Assembly: GCA_031409775.1 (NCBI GenBank)
Contig: JANNXY010000005.1
Span: 1-45,173, forward strand
Source: JANNXY01 sp031409775
GTDB taxonomy: Bacteria; Patescibacteriota; Minisyncoccia; Phycocordibacterales; CAIZIN01
Length of the DNA stretch: 45,173 nt
Direction: 5' to 3'
Translations under genes and position numbers: made by a program
Part shown: piece by piece, positions 25,864 through 33,310 of the stretch
Layout: each line of letters begins with the position of its first letter
Position numbering within the stretch: the stretch's first letter is position 1
Notes under the pieces: model-generated
Seen by the model: only the letters and a program-made list of their open reading frames with translations
The model's database searches: none
What the model was told of the DNA's origin: nothing

Positions 25864-26091
25864 CTACAGCAATTCTCTAAACTCGTCCTCAGAAAATCCG
25901 GATTGCTTGATAATTGTTTTAAATAATCCACGACCTATATCACCTGGGTGCATTGGCACTCCAGTTAGAAGTTTCTTCTCTGGATGCCAGAAATACAAAT
26001 GACTTCCCTTTTGATGAGATTCTTTAAATCCACCTCTTTGCAAAGCTTTGATAATTTCTCTAGCGTTTACCGTGGGCAGTCTCGGGCTCAT
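25864..26091 (-). CDS. hicA: HicA-type mRNA interferase toxin
   Basis: 75 aa, a typical HicA (YcfA family) double-stranded-RNA-binding fold: RGGFKESHQKGSHLYF with the catalytic His in the KGSHLYF strand, followed by VPMHPGDIGRGLFKTIIKQSG. HicA cleaves mRNA and is silenced by HicB. Its ATG overlaps the hicB stop by 4 nt, so the two are translationally coupled. Order is antitoxin first, the less common arrangement but seen in many hic loci. Confidence 0.9.
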   Translation of the reverse strand: MSPRLPTVNAREIIKALQRGGFKESHQKGSHLYFWHPEKKLLTGVPMHPGDIGRGLFKTIIKQSGFSEDEFRELL

Positions 26092-26345
26092 GCATTTGTA
26101 GGAATATTTACTCTCACAGAACTAACAATAGGCTCCTTTGTATCATCTGATCCAGGAATAGGCTCACCTAACTTAATAAGAGTCTCCAGATAGCCCGTTA
26201 TAGCCTCGTGAGCGTTTTCTATGCACTTTTCGATAGTCTCACCTTGGGTAAAACATCCTGGAAGCGCAGGTACTTCTGCCCAGAATCCCGCCATTTCATC
26301 TTTCTCATTTGAATGAATTATGATGGTATAAGAATGAGTGTTCAT
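26088..26345 (-). CDS. hicB: HicB-type antitoxin
   Basis: 85 aa. The HicB partial RNase H-like fold is evident: FWAEVPALPGCFTQGETIEKCIENAHEAITGYLE. The C-terminal tail is short and has no clear DNA-binding ribbon-helix-helix or HTH, so autoregulation may be weak or indirect. The promoter -10 (TATAGT) is 6 nt before the ATG. It neutralises the HicA encoded immediately downstream. A tRNA-Thr gene lies just upstream. Confidence 0.88.
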   Translation of the reverse strand: MNTHSYTIIIHSNEKDEMAGFWAEVPALPGCFTQGETIEKCIENAHEAITGYLETLIKLGEPIPGSDDTKEPIVSSVRVNIPTNA

Positions 26346-26351
26346 GGGAAT

Positions 26352-26379
26352 ACTATAACATAAAAAGGAATGGATTCAA
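26352..26379 (-). promoter_or_regulatory. Leaderless-type promoter of hicBA
   Basis: TTGAAT (26374-26379), 16-nt spacer, TATAGT (26352-26357), 6 nt to the hicB ATG at 26345. Confidence 0.65.
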
Positions 26380-26381
26380 AC

Positions 26382-26457
26382 TGGAGCCATCTGTCAGATT
26401 CGAACTGACGACCGGCCGTTTACAAAACGGCTGCTCTACCAACTGAGCTAAGATGGC
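26382..26457 (-). tRNA. tRNA-Thr (anticodon UGU)
   Basis: 76 nt with a complete cloverleaf: acceptor GCCATCT/AGATGGC, D arm with AGTTGGTA, anticodon stem GCCGT/ACGGC enclosing loop TTTGTAA (anticodon TGT), T arm GTCAG-TTCGAAT-CTGAC, discriminator T and an encoded CCA end. Confidence 0.97.
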
Positions 26458-26489
26458 GTATTTAATGATGGCACTATTCTAATTTACCT

Positions 26490-26873
26490 TTATTCTATCT
26501 GCCCTCCGCCTTTTTCTTCTTTGTGAGCCTTCACTGCGTGAAGGTAGGTGGAGTTCGATGTCTTTTGCTTGATCGATTTGCGGCCTTTTACTTCGTCTAT
26601 ATAGTGCGCAAATCGATTGCGGAACCTGTCTCTATAGATTATCGCCAAATGTATAAACATATGTGGAACTCGACTGAATGCTATCCTGAGCTCTGACGCT
26701 GTCGCAATGAGCTTCTCTTTGCTTACTTCGTATAACTCCCACAAGAAATCATCCACCTTGTCGCGGAGTGCCTTCATGAACTGTGGCAAACCCCACTGAA
26801 CTTCAACCGCCTTTAAAGCTAGCATAAATAGTACAACTATTCCGCTTGCACCACCTACAATTGTAAAGCTCAT
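26490..26873 (-). CDS. Small membrane-associated hypothetical protein
   Basis: 127 aa; family not recognised. The first 22 residues form a hydrophobic segment (TIVGGASGIVVLFMLAL), followed by amphipathic helices (FMKALRDKVDDFLWELYEV) and a basic C-terminal tail, consistent with a protein anchored in the membrane from the cytoplasmic side. It follows tsf but has its own strong promoter (TTGTCA, 17 nt, TAGAAT) inside the tsf 3' end, with 6 nt to the ATG. Role unknown. Confidence 0.7.
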   Translation of the reverse strand: MSFTIVGGASGIVVLFMLALKAVEVQWGLPQFMKALRDKVDDFLWELYEVSKEKLIATASELRIAFSRVPHMFIHLAIIYRDRFRNRFAHYIDEVKGRKSIKQKTSNSTYLHAVKAHKEEKGGGQIE

Positions 26874-26879
26874 CCTACT

Positions 26880-26908
26880 ATTCTAACTCAAAAGACCGAA
26901 TCTGACAA
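26880..26908 (-). promoter_or_regulatory. Leaderless-type promoter inside the tsf 3' end
   Basis: TTGTCA (26903-26908), 17-nt spacer, TAGAAT (26880-26885), 6 nt to ATG 26873. Confidence 0.7.
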
Positions 26909-27479
26909 AGCGAGTTACTTCTATCTTTTCCCCAAACTTCTGTATAGCATTGTTCACTAGATCGTTTATAGATAGCTCTGGGTTCTTGATGAACAGCTGT
27001 TCTCCTAGAACTTTTTCCTTGAAATACGCATCGAGTTTACCTGCGAGAATCGTCTCCATCATTTCTGGCTTCGGCTGGTTCGGCATATCTGCGATCTCTT
27101 TCTGGAAAACTTCCTTGGCTCTCTGGCGGGCTTCTTCTGTGATTTCTTCTACCTTGAGGAATTCTGGATTAGCTGCAGCGATATGCATCGCTATGTCATA
27201 GGCAAACGCCTTGAATTCAGCATTGCCTGATACGAAGTCTGTCTCACAACCGAGCTCCACCATCGATCCTACAGCCCCATTGGCGTGGATATAGGCCGAT
27301 ACAATGCCGGCTCCGAGAGTTCTGTCGCCTTTCTTGGCCGCACTCGCTGCTCCTTGCTTGCGTAGCATTATCACCGCCTTCTCGATATCGCCTCCGGCTT
27401 CTTCGAGAGCCTTTTTACATTGCATAATAGAGACACCAGTTCGATCTCGTAGATCTTTGATTTGTTCAGTTGTGATCAT
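26883..27479 (-). CDS. tsf: Elongation factor Ts
   Basis: 198 aa guanine-nucleotide exchange factor for EF-Tu. The N-terminal UBA-like domain (IKDLRDRTGVSIMQCKKALEEAGGDIEKAV) and the TDFVSGNAEF motif that contacts EF-Tu are clear. It is the short form with a single core subdomain, as in Thermus and many small genomes, against 283 aa in E. coli. It follows rpsB by 11 nt in the conserved rpsB-tsf order. Confidence 0.96.
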   Translation of the reverse strand: MITTEQIKDLRDRTGVSIMQCKKALEEAGGDIEKAVIMLRKQGAASAAKKGDRTLGAGIVSAYIHANGAVGSMVELGCETDFVSGNAEFKAFAYDIAMHIAAANPEFLKVEEITEEARQRAKEVFQKEIADMPNQPKPEMMETILAGKLDAYFKEKVLGEQLFIKNPELSINDLVNNAIQKFGEKIEVTRFVRFGLLS

Positions 27480-27490
27480 AATTAACTTAA

Positions 27491-28210
27491 TTATTTAACG
27501 CCGCCTGCATTTGCTTGATAAGTTTCGGTGATAGATTTGAGGAAGAAATTAATACTTGCCTTTGCGCTATCGTTACCTACTACAGGATAGTTTACCAGAG
27601 AAAGGTCACAATCGGAACCACAAAGCGCAATAACTGGGATATTTTTCTGACGAGCTTCTGCCACAGCTATAGCCTCTTGCTTGGAATCGATCATAACAAC
27701 TGCAGTAGGGAGCTCCTTCATGTCTCCCAGACCTCCGTACATGATTGTTAAGTTATCAATTTCTTTGTCGATGAGGAGTCTTTCTTTCTTGGTGTATTTG
27801 GATAGTTCACCCTTTTCTTTCTGGCTAGTTAGATCCTTGAGACGATCAATACGTTTCTTGATCTCTGTGAAGTTGGTAAACGTTCCTCCGATCCATCTAG
27901 ATGCTACGTAGGGCATACCGAGAGCCATACCAGCATTCTCTACAGCTGTGCGAGCTTCTGCCTTGCCTCCGACAAATATGATGGTCTTGCCTGCCTTGGC
28001 TAGCTCTGCTACCACTTCTTTGGTCTTCTCGAGCATAGTAGAGGTGATTTCTAGGTCAAATATCTCGGTGCGGTTCTTCACACCGAAAATGTATGGCTTT
28101 ACGGACGGGTGTCTCCTAGAACGGACAAAGCCGAACTGCAGTCCGTTCTGGAACATGTTTTCGATAAGGTTACTACCTTCAATTTCTGGGCTGTTTTGGG
28201 TCTTTTGCAT
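27491..28210 (-). CDS. rpsB: 30S ribosomal protein uS2
   Basis: 239 aa small-subunit protein. Family features: NLIENMFQNG, GFVRSRRHPSVKPYIFGVKNRTEIFDL (split here in mention), MPYVASRWIGGTFTNF, KKERLLIDKEI and DSKQEAIAVAEARQKNIPVIAL. The usual length is kept. A promoter (TTGCGG, 17 nt, TAGATT) lies 8 nt before the ATG, so no leader and no Shine-Dalgarno sequence is expected. First gene of rpsB-tsf. Confidence 0.96.
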   Translation of the reverse strand: MQKTQNSPEIEGSNLIENMFQNGLQFGFVRSRRHPSVKPYIFGVKNRTEIFDLEITSTMLEKTKEVVAELAKAGKTIIFVGGKAEARTAVENAGMALGMPYVASRWIGGTFTNFTEIKKRIDRLKDLTSQKEKGELSKYTKKERLLIDKEIDNLTIMYGGLGDMKELPTAVVMIDSKQEAIAVAEARQKNIPVIALCGSDCDLSLVNYPVVGNDSAKASINFFLKSITETYQANAGGVK

Positions 28211-28218
28211 AGGTTACC

Positions 28219-28247
28219 AATCTACCAAATAAACCAATAAACCGCAA
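28219..28247 (-). promoter_or_regulatory. Promoter of rpsB-tsf
   Basis: TTGCGG (28242-28247), 17-nt spacer, TAGATT (28219-28224), 8 nt to ATG 28210. The spacer contains tandem GGTTTATT-like octamers. Divergent from the promoter at 28252. Confidence 0.55.
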
Positions 28248-28251
28248 TACA

Positions 28252-28280
28252 TTGACAATTAACTATATATGTGATAAGAT
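28252..28280 (+). promoter_or_regulatory. Promoter of the 86-aa gene
   Basis: Consensus TTGACA (28252-28257), 17-nt spacer, TAAGAT (28275-28280). It leaves a leader of about 40 nt, A- and C-rich and without a Shine-Dalgarno sequence. Confidence 0.65.
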
Positions 28281-28327
28281 AGATCCAGGTAGTTCAACCA
28301 AAAAACAATAGAAACCAACTCAAACTT

Positions 28328-28588
28328 ATGAAAGAAGGGTACCGCGAATTAACCGTCTCCAGCATCCGCCGTTACAGCAATCAGACCGACATGAGCTTCA
28401 GCGATTCTGCTGTTGGCATTGTCGCCAACGATGACTGGCTTCGTGAACACGGAGTCAATCCATCAAAGATCGTCGAAGGCACCATAGTCCATATCAAGGG
28501 CAAGGGTCCGGACGGCAACGAAGATTGCATGCTGTGCAGCCCCGATCCTTTGGAAGACTTCCAAATCCATTGGAGTCGAATGCCATAA
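28328..28588 (+). CDS. Orphan 86-aa hypothetical protein
   Basis: Not recognised. Soluble and acidic at the C-terminus, with a possible small beta fold around GTIVHIKGKGPDG and a CMLC pair near residue 72. The gene is a clean single-gene unit: a consensus promoter, an unusually long leader for this window and a strong terminator. Codon choice is more GC-rich than in the neighbouring AT-rich intergenic DNA, which supports coding. Its relation to rpsB (divergent) or prfA (convergent) is unknown. Confidence 0.75.
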   Translation: MKEGYRELTVSSIRRYSNQTDMSFSDSAVGIVANDDWLREHGVNPSKIVEGTIVHIKGKGPDGNEDCMLCSPDPLEDFQIHWSRMP

Positions 28589-28606
28589 CTATTGGTTTCG
28601 GTTTTT

Positions 28607-28660
28607 AAAACCCACAACCAAGCAGGAACCTTCTGCTTCGGTGGTGGGTTTTCTGTTTTT
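28607..28660 (+). terminator. Strong intrinsic terminator after the 86-aa gene
   Basis: Long stem built from AAAACCCAC/GTGGGTTTT and an inner AGCAG/CTGCT helix, followed by TTCTGTTTTT. It may also serve prfA from the other side. Confidence 0.85.
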
Positions 28661-28670
28661 ATATAAAATA

Positions 28671-29621
28671 TTAGTCTTCTACTTCCTCCCCCACCACCTC
28701 TGCACCTGATTCAGAAAATGCGGTGAGAGCGTCGATAATGCGGGAGATGTCGCCAGCGAGGATAGTTGGTAGACCATGCCAAGACTCGCGTATGCGATGG
28801 TCGGTCACACGGTCCTGTGGGACGTTGTAGGTGCGGATCTTCTCAGAGCGGTCGCCAGTTCCTACCTGACCCTTGCGCACAGCAGCGTGCTTCTTTGCTT
28901 CCTCCTCCTCGTGTAGCTGGTCGAGCTTGGCGGTGAGGATCTGCATGGCTTTCTCGCGGTTTTTGAGCTGGCTGCGCTCTGCAGTAGAACGTACCTCGAT
29001 ACCTGTGGGCTTGTGGACGAGACGCACCGCGGTCTCTACCTTGTTTACGTTCTGTCCACCTGCGCCACCTGAGCGGGAAAATTCCATAAGTATATCTGCA
29101 GGGTTTATTTCTACTTTGCTTTTCTTGCGGATAGGCAGCACAGCTACAGTTGCAGTTGAAGTGTGAATTCTGCCGTTCTTCTCGGTCTCTGGAACGCGCT
29201 GAACGCGATGTACACCGGTTTCGAATCGTAGTTTCTTGTAAATCTCTTGACCTTTGATCTCGAACGATGTGTCGTTTATCATGCGGACAGAAAATCCGTT
29301 TTCTTCGCAATAGCCTTTGTACATTTCTGCTAGATCATGAGCAAATATGTTGGCTTCGTCGCCCCCCGCCCCGGCACGGATTTCTACGATCACCTCGTTG
29401 GGGAATTCTTCTTCTTTTTCTTCTTCTTTGAGAATAAGCTCCATCTGTTTGACCAGATTGTCCTGATTCTCTGATATAGACTTTAGCTCCTCCTCGGCCA
29501 TCTGGGCCATATCCGGATCGTTTTTCATAATCAAAAGATCCGCCTTGGTGGACTCTAGGCGTTCGTATTCACTGACCAGGTAGGCGGTCTTGAAACTTTC
29601 TTTGTATTTGGTGAGGTCCAT
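28671..29621 (-). CDS. prfA: Peptide chain release factor 1
   Basis: 316 aa class I release factor reading UAA/UAG. The GGQ catalytic motif is in SRSGGAGGQNVNKVE, and the PxT codon-recognition tripeptide appears as PET in QRVPETEKNGR (PAT in E. coli), which distinguishes it from RF2. The N-terminal domain is shorter than in E. coli RF1 (360 aa). It starts directly after the rpmE stop with no gap, so it is translationally coupled to it. Confidence 0.96.
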   Translation of the reverse strand: MDLTKYKESFKTAYLVSEYERLESTKADLLIMKNDPDMAQMAEEELKSISENQDNLVKQMELILKEEEKEEEFPNEVIVEIRAGAGGDEANIFAHDLAEMYKGYCEENGFSVRMINDTSFEIKGQEIYKKLRFETGVHRVQRVPETEKNGRIHTSTATVAVLPIRKKSKVEINPADILMEFSRSGGAGGQNVNKVETAVRLVHKPTGIEVRSTAERSQLKNREKAMQILTAKLDQLHEEEEAKKHAAVRKGQVGTGDRSEKIRTYNVPQDRVTDHRIRESWHGLPTILAGDISRIIDALTAFSESGAEVVGEEVED

Positions 29622-29873
29622 TTATTTCTTCGAAGTCGAAGATTTGGAAGTGGCTTTGGTCTTTGCTGATGCAACACGAGATTTGAATTTCTCCACACGT
29701 CCAGCTGTGTCTAGAACCTTGGAATCCCCTGTGTAGAATGGGTGGCAAGCGCTACAGATTTCGATGTCGATTTTCTCCATGGTTGAACCTATAGTATATG
29801 CCGCTCCACAGGCACAAGCAACCTTGGCTGAAGCGAAAAATGCTGGATGGGTGTCTTTTTTCATAGTTTCCAT
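29622..29873 (-). CDS. rpmE: 50S ribosomal protein bL31
   Basis: 83 aa zinc-ribbon (C+) form: cysteines in CACGAAY and CSACHPFYTG form the four-Cys site. A Lys/Ser/Thr-rich tail extends the C-terminus. Two near-adjacent ATGs (29873 and 29864) could start it. It lies between the lytic transglycosylase gene (3-nt gap) and prfA (0-nt gap), so it is in one operon. Confidence 0.93.
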   Translation of the reverse strand: METMKKDTHPAFFASAKVACACGAAYTIGSTMEKIDIEICSACHPFYTGDSKVLDTAGRVEKFKSRVASAKTKATSKSSTSKK

Positions 29874-29876
29874 AGT

Positions 29877-31262
29877 TTACTTGACGTCCTTCAAGAAGTC
29901 AATATCTGTCTGGAAGGCAGCAGCATGCGAGAGTACACTATCAGCATATCCTAGGCCGTATGTGGCCCAGCCTCCGCCTGCATAGTATCTAGCGGCTGCT
30001 TCCCTTTCGGCACTATACGTACCGGCTCCTGCGCCCAGGTCTTTGACAAAGAACGCTGTGGCTGTAAATGCATGTTTGGCATTCCATGGGTTGGCTGTTG
30101 CAACCCCCATTGCGACTGCCACTCTGGCTTCGTAGCCTGCCCAGGTTGAAGGTATAAACTGAGATGGTCCCATAGCTCCTCCGTAACCTATGGATTGCGG
30201 ACACGATATAGGTGTAGTAAATGGGTCTAACCCCAAGTTTGCAGTAATTCTAAGAAAATCATCTACGTCGCCTTTCCTCCCGCCGATATTCATTGGCTTC
30301 ATAACATTAGAAAACGGCGTACCAGTATTCTTACCTTTGCCTGCACCGGTCATAGTATCCGTAAGAAAACACTGACCGACATTTACTCCGAGGTTGGACT
30401 CCTGCTTGAGAATACCTAGTATAAATGCCGCACGGACGCCGGTCGCCTTGGAAGCTTCGTTGGCGTATTCTAGCGCGGTGCCGAATGGAATTCCCTCTGA
30501 ATCACGGAGTTTAAATAACGCAGTTCTGATGGCTGCTGCCTTGCGTTCTTTGTCTGCTATCACAGCCTTGTAACCTGCTTCTTGGTTGCGAGATATAGAT
30601 AGTAGATCGTTCTTTTCCCTTTGCTTTACAGCTATCTGGCGTTCACTTTCCTCTATGGCAGCTTTGGCGTCGAGCTCTTTGTTGCGCTTGTCACGCAGAG
30701 CCTCTTTCTCTACTTCGGTTTTACCTTTGGTATCCCTTATATCAGAGAATAATTCTTGCATAGAATTCTGGATAGTTATAAATGATTCCTTGTCTTCGAA
30801 TACATCGCTGAGACTCTTCTTGGCCAGCATGACCTCTACTATGTTGTATGAATCGAGCTCGTTGGTCTTGCGTACCAGCTGCCCCAGAGACTGTCTGCCC
30901 ATATCGATCCTGGTATCGAGTTTGGTTATTACTTTGTTCTTGTTCTCGATCTCTTTGGCCAGACTCTGGATCGTTACAGTCTTGGCCTTTATATTGGTCT
31001 TGGCCTGAGTGATCTGGGTAGTAAGTAGCTGCAGGTCCCGCGTGTAGGAGGCTGACTGCTTGTTGAGCTCGCCCAACTGAGTATTGAGCTGCTTTAGCTC
31101 CGCTTCGTAAGCAGCCAATTCTTTCCTCAGTCTGGTTTCTCTTTCTACTTCTGTCTCGGCATGAGCGACACTCGCAATACGAAAACCAGAAGTTGTATAA
31201 ATATCAGAAGATACAACAACAGCAAGCAATATAAAAATCGATACAAAAATAACTCTTCTCAT
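29877..31262 (-). CDS. Secreted lytic transglycosylase with coiled-coil region
   Basis: 461 aa. Signal peptide (VIFVSIFILLAVVVSS), a long coiled coil at about 40-260 (EnvC/PcsB-like, with LNTQLGELNKQSASY), then an SLT/MltB-like glycosidase domain. The candidate catalytic Glu is in ILKQESNLG, and the substrate-groove motif GGAMGPSQFIPSTWAGYE is followed by the ARYYAGGGW segment. Such enzymes cleave glycan strands, and the coiled coil could regulate activity or dock to division proteins. Its promoter (TTAACC, 17 nt, TATAAT) ends 8 nt before the ATG. rpmE and prfA follow in the same direction. Confidence 0.88.
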   Translation of the reverse strand: MRRVIFVSIFILLAVVVSSDIYTTSGFRIASVAHAETEVERETRLRKELAAYEAELKQLNTQLGELNKQSASYTRDLQLLTTQITQAKTNIKAKTVTIQSLAKEIENKNKVITKLDTRIDMGRQSLGQLVRKTNELDSYNIVEVMLAKKSLSDVFEDKESFITIQNSMQELFSDIRDTKGKTEVEKEALRDKRNKELDAKAAIEESERQIAVKQREKNDLLSISRNQEAGYKAVIADKERKAAAIRTALFKLRDSEGIPFGTALEYANEASKATGVRAAFILGILKQESNLGVNVGQCFLTDTMTGAGKGKNTGTPFSNVMKPMNIGGRKGDVDDFLRITANLGLDPFTTPISCPQSIGYGGAMGPSQFIPSTWAGYEARVAVAMGVATANPWNAKHAFTATAFFVKDLGAGAGTYSAEREAAARYYAGGGWATYGLGYADSVLSHAAAFQTDIDFLKDVK

Positions 31263-31270
31263 GAAGAGTT

Positions 31271-31299
31271 ATTATATCATATACTGAAATTTGGGTTAA
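31271..31299 (-). promoter_or_regulatory. Leaderless-type promoter of the transglycosylase-rpmE-prfA operon
   Basis: TTAACC (31294-31299), 17-nt spacer, perfect TATAAT (31271-31276), 8 nt to ATG 31262. Confidence 0.65.
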
Positions 31300-31300
31300 A

Positions 31301-31948
31301 TTATTTGGAAGCTTCGGCTTCTGCACCTTCTTCATCTTTCTTGCCTTTCTTCTCTACTTCTATCTTGGATAAGTCTATTTCTGCTGGGGCTTCTTCTTTC
31401 TCTTCGCGAGGAGGAGTAGCGAGAGCGATAACTTCATCTTCGCCACCGACAAGCGTTACACCCTTGGGAAGCTTGATGTCTCTAGCGTGGATCTGATTAT
31501 CAAATGTCTCTAGAATTGAAATATCAACTGGTAGATCGTGTGGGAGGTCAGCTGGCTGAGCTTCTATTTCTAGCTCGTGAGCAACCTTTACGAGTGTCCC
31601 TCCGAGTGCCTTTATGGCCATTGATACACCTTCGAATACTAGTGGGACCTTTACGGTTACTTTCTTGCCTTTCTCAAGTATATAGAAATCAGCATGGATT
31701 ATCCTACCTGAAACGGCGTCTCTCTGAACTTCATGTATGAGAGAGTCATGGCTTCCACTTTCGTCTTTGAGTGTTACAACACTAGATTCACCAGCCTGTT
31801 TCCAGATCTTGATCAAATCAACTTCCTTTACTTCGATTGCTGTAGAGGCGTCTTTCTTGCCATAAAACACCGCCGGCACGAAGCCTTTGGCGCGAATAAT
31901 ATCTGGGGTCGAGCCCGCAGTTCTTTTGGATACATTTAGAGTAAGCAT
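31301..31948 (-). CDS. rplY: 50S ribosomal protein bL25 (CTC family)
   Basis: 215 aa, two-domain CTC form. The 5S-rRNA-binding N-domain carries ARGFVPAVFYG-like AKGFVPAVFYGKK and LIHEVQRDAVSGRIIHADFY. The TL5-like C-domain has VPLVFEG and VSILETFDNQIHARDIKLPKGV. An acidic Glu/Lys tail ends the protein. It follows the dehydrogenase gene by 28 nt. Confidence 0.94.
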   Translation of the reverse strand: MLTLNVSKRTAGSTPDIIRAKGFVPAVFYGKKDASTAIEVKEVDLIKIWKQAGESSVVTLKDESGSHDSLIHEVQRDAVSGRIIHADFYILEKGKKVTVKVPLVFEGVSMAIKALGGTLVKVAHELEIEAQPADLPHDLPVDISILETFDNQIHARDIKLPKGVTLVGGEDEVIALATPPREEKEEAPAEIDLSKIEVEKKGKKDEEGAEAEASK

Positions 31949-31976
31949 AAGGGGTAATTTACCTTAGATCAGGATT

Positions 31977-32954
31977 TTATGCAAGCGGTACAGAGTTCGG
32001 CGGAACTCTACCCTCGAGGAATTCGATCAGATTGGTCGCCGCCATGCGAGACATGTCTTGTCTCGTAGACTCGGTGCCGGATGCTATATGCGGAGTAAGC
32101 ACAACGTTCGGTAGCTCGGCTAATCCGGGAGCGAGTTTGGGTTCGTTCTCAAATACATCTAGTCCGGCTCCGGCGATAACCTTGTTCTGGAGCGCTTCTA
32201 CAAGTGCCACCTCGTCGATGACTGGTCCGCGAGAAGTGTTAAGTAAATATGCTGTAGGCTTCATCATCTTTAGTCTATCAGCATTGATCAGATGCTTGGT
32301 CGAATCGAGTAGTGGTACATGTATGGATACTGCATCAGAGACTTTCAACACATCCTCAATATTGTTACAAATTTCTGCATGGCATTCTTGTTCCAATCTA
32401 TCATTGCGAGCGATATCATAATAAGCTACTTTCATACCGAGACCGTTAGAAGCAATATGAGCAACACGGCTACCGATATGTCCTGTGCCGAGAATCCCTA
32501 GTGTAAGCCCCCCGAGATCACGACCGAGTAGTAGCATCGGATCCCAGCCGTTATACTTTCCCTCTCGCATATATTTGTCGCCTTCGACGATCCTAGAAGC
32601 AAGTGTCATCATGAGTGCGATGGTATGCTCTGCAACAGTGTTAGTAAGTCCACCAGGAGTGTTGGTTACCGTAACTCCGCGGGATTTGGCATCAGCTAAA
32701 TTAAAATTGTTGAATCCTACTGCGTAGTTCGCAAATATTTTCGCAGTCGGACATGCATCAAATATTTCTGCATCGATAGTATCCGTAAGCAAACACAATA
32801 CGGCATCATAGGGCTTGGCTTTGAGGGAATCTACCAGTTCGGATTTACTTAGAATTCTATTATCCGGGTTGATATCAATCTCGAAACCTTTCTCTCGGAG
32901 CATGCTTATACCATTGTCAGGGATGTTGCGGGTAATGTAGATTTTTTTAGGCAT
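31977..32954 (-). CDS. D-2-hydroxyacid dehydrogenase (glyoxylate/hydroxypyruvate reductase-like)
   Basis: 325 aa NAD(P)-dependent reductase of small 2-keto acids. Rossmann motif LGTGHIGSRVA, the segment LNTSRGPVIDE carrying the substrate-binding Arg, the acidic partner in DVFENEPKL and the catalytic His in LTPHIASGT are all present. The exact substrate (glyoxylate, hydroxypyruvate, phosphoglycerate-like or pyruvate) cannot be told. The start overlaps the stop of the upstream nucleotidyltransferase gene by 8 nt, which implies co-translation. Confidence 0.92.
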   Translation of the reverse strand: MPKKIYITRNIPDNGISMLREKGFEIDINPDNRILSKSELVDSLKAKPYDAVLCLLTDTIDAEIFDACPTAKIFANYAVGFNNFNLADAKSRGVTVTNTPGGLTNTVAEHTIALMMTLASRIVEGDKYMREGKYNGWDPMLLLGRDLGGLTLGILGTGHIGSRVAHIASNGLGMKVAYYDIARNDRLEQECHAEICNNIEDVLKVSDAVSIHVPLLDSTKHLINADRLKMMKPTAYLLNTSRGPVIDEVALVEALQNKVIAGAGLDVFENEPKLAPGLAELPNVVLTPHIASGTESTRQDMSRMAATNLIEFLEGRVPPNSVPLA

Positions 32955-33237
32955 AAATCGGTTTCAGGTCTCTATATATACTTTCTTTGAAGTACGGAAC
33001 TATTGCTTTTTCAGAAACGAGATCAACTTCTTTATCTAAAGCTTTCTCAACTTCTTCCCTTATATCAAATACATCATAAAGACTAGCCCCCTTTGGATAC
33101 TCAACTAAAAAATCCACGTCGCTATCTGGTTTTTGTTCCCCCCTCGCATAAGACCCGAAGACTCCAGCACGAATTACTCCGTATTTCTTGAAAATTGGTG
33201 TGACTTTTTCTGCAATTTGTTCTATTTCTTTGCTCAT
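32947..33237 (-). CDS. MNT-type nucleotidyltransferase (minimal)
   Basis: 96 aa from ATG 33237. Pol-beta-superfamily motif GSYARGEQKPDSDVDFLVEY with the paired metal-binding Asp residues. Proteins of this size are the MNT half of HEPN/MNT toxin-antitoxin pairs, which AMPylate their HEPN partner; no HEPN gene is adjacent, so here it is solitary. A much longer frame runs upstream to 33477, but a TACAAT ending exactly 6 nt before ATG 33237 and the overlap with the subtilase promoter region argue for the short form. It is coupled to the downstream dehydrogenase gene by an 8-nt overlap. Confidence 0.85.
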   Translation of the reverse strand: MSKEIEQIAEKVTPIFKKYGVIRAGVFGSYARGEQKPDSDVDFLVEYPKGASLYDVFDIREEVEKALDKEVDLVSEKAIVPYFKESIYRDLKPIYA

Positions 33238-33243
33238 ACTCAT

Positions 33244-33272
33244 ATTGTAACATTGTTCTATATTTAACTTAA
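33244..33272 (-). promoter_or_regulatory. Leaderless-type promoter of the MNT gene
   Basis: TTAAGT (33267-33272), 17-nt spacer, TACAAT (33244-33249), 6 nt to ATG 33237. Confidence 0.5.
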
Positions 33273-33276
33273 ACCT

Positions 33277-33304
33277 TTGACTATAGACAAATATATGATA
33301 ATAT
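33277..33304 (+). promoter_or_regulatory. Leaderless-type promoter of the subtilase gene
   Basis: TTGACT (33277-33282), 16-nt spacer, TAATAT (33299-33304), 6 nt to ATG 33311. Confidence 0.75.
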
Positions 33305-33310
33305 GGGCTT

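Noticed and set aside
26490..26873. Assigning a holin or secretion role to the 127-aa protein
   Set aside because: One N-terminal hydrophobic segment and basic tail are not specific enough; left as unknown.
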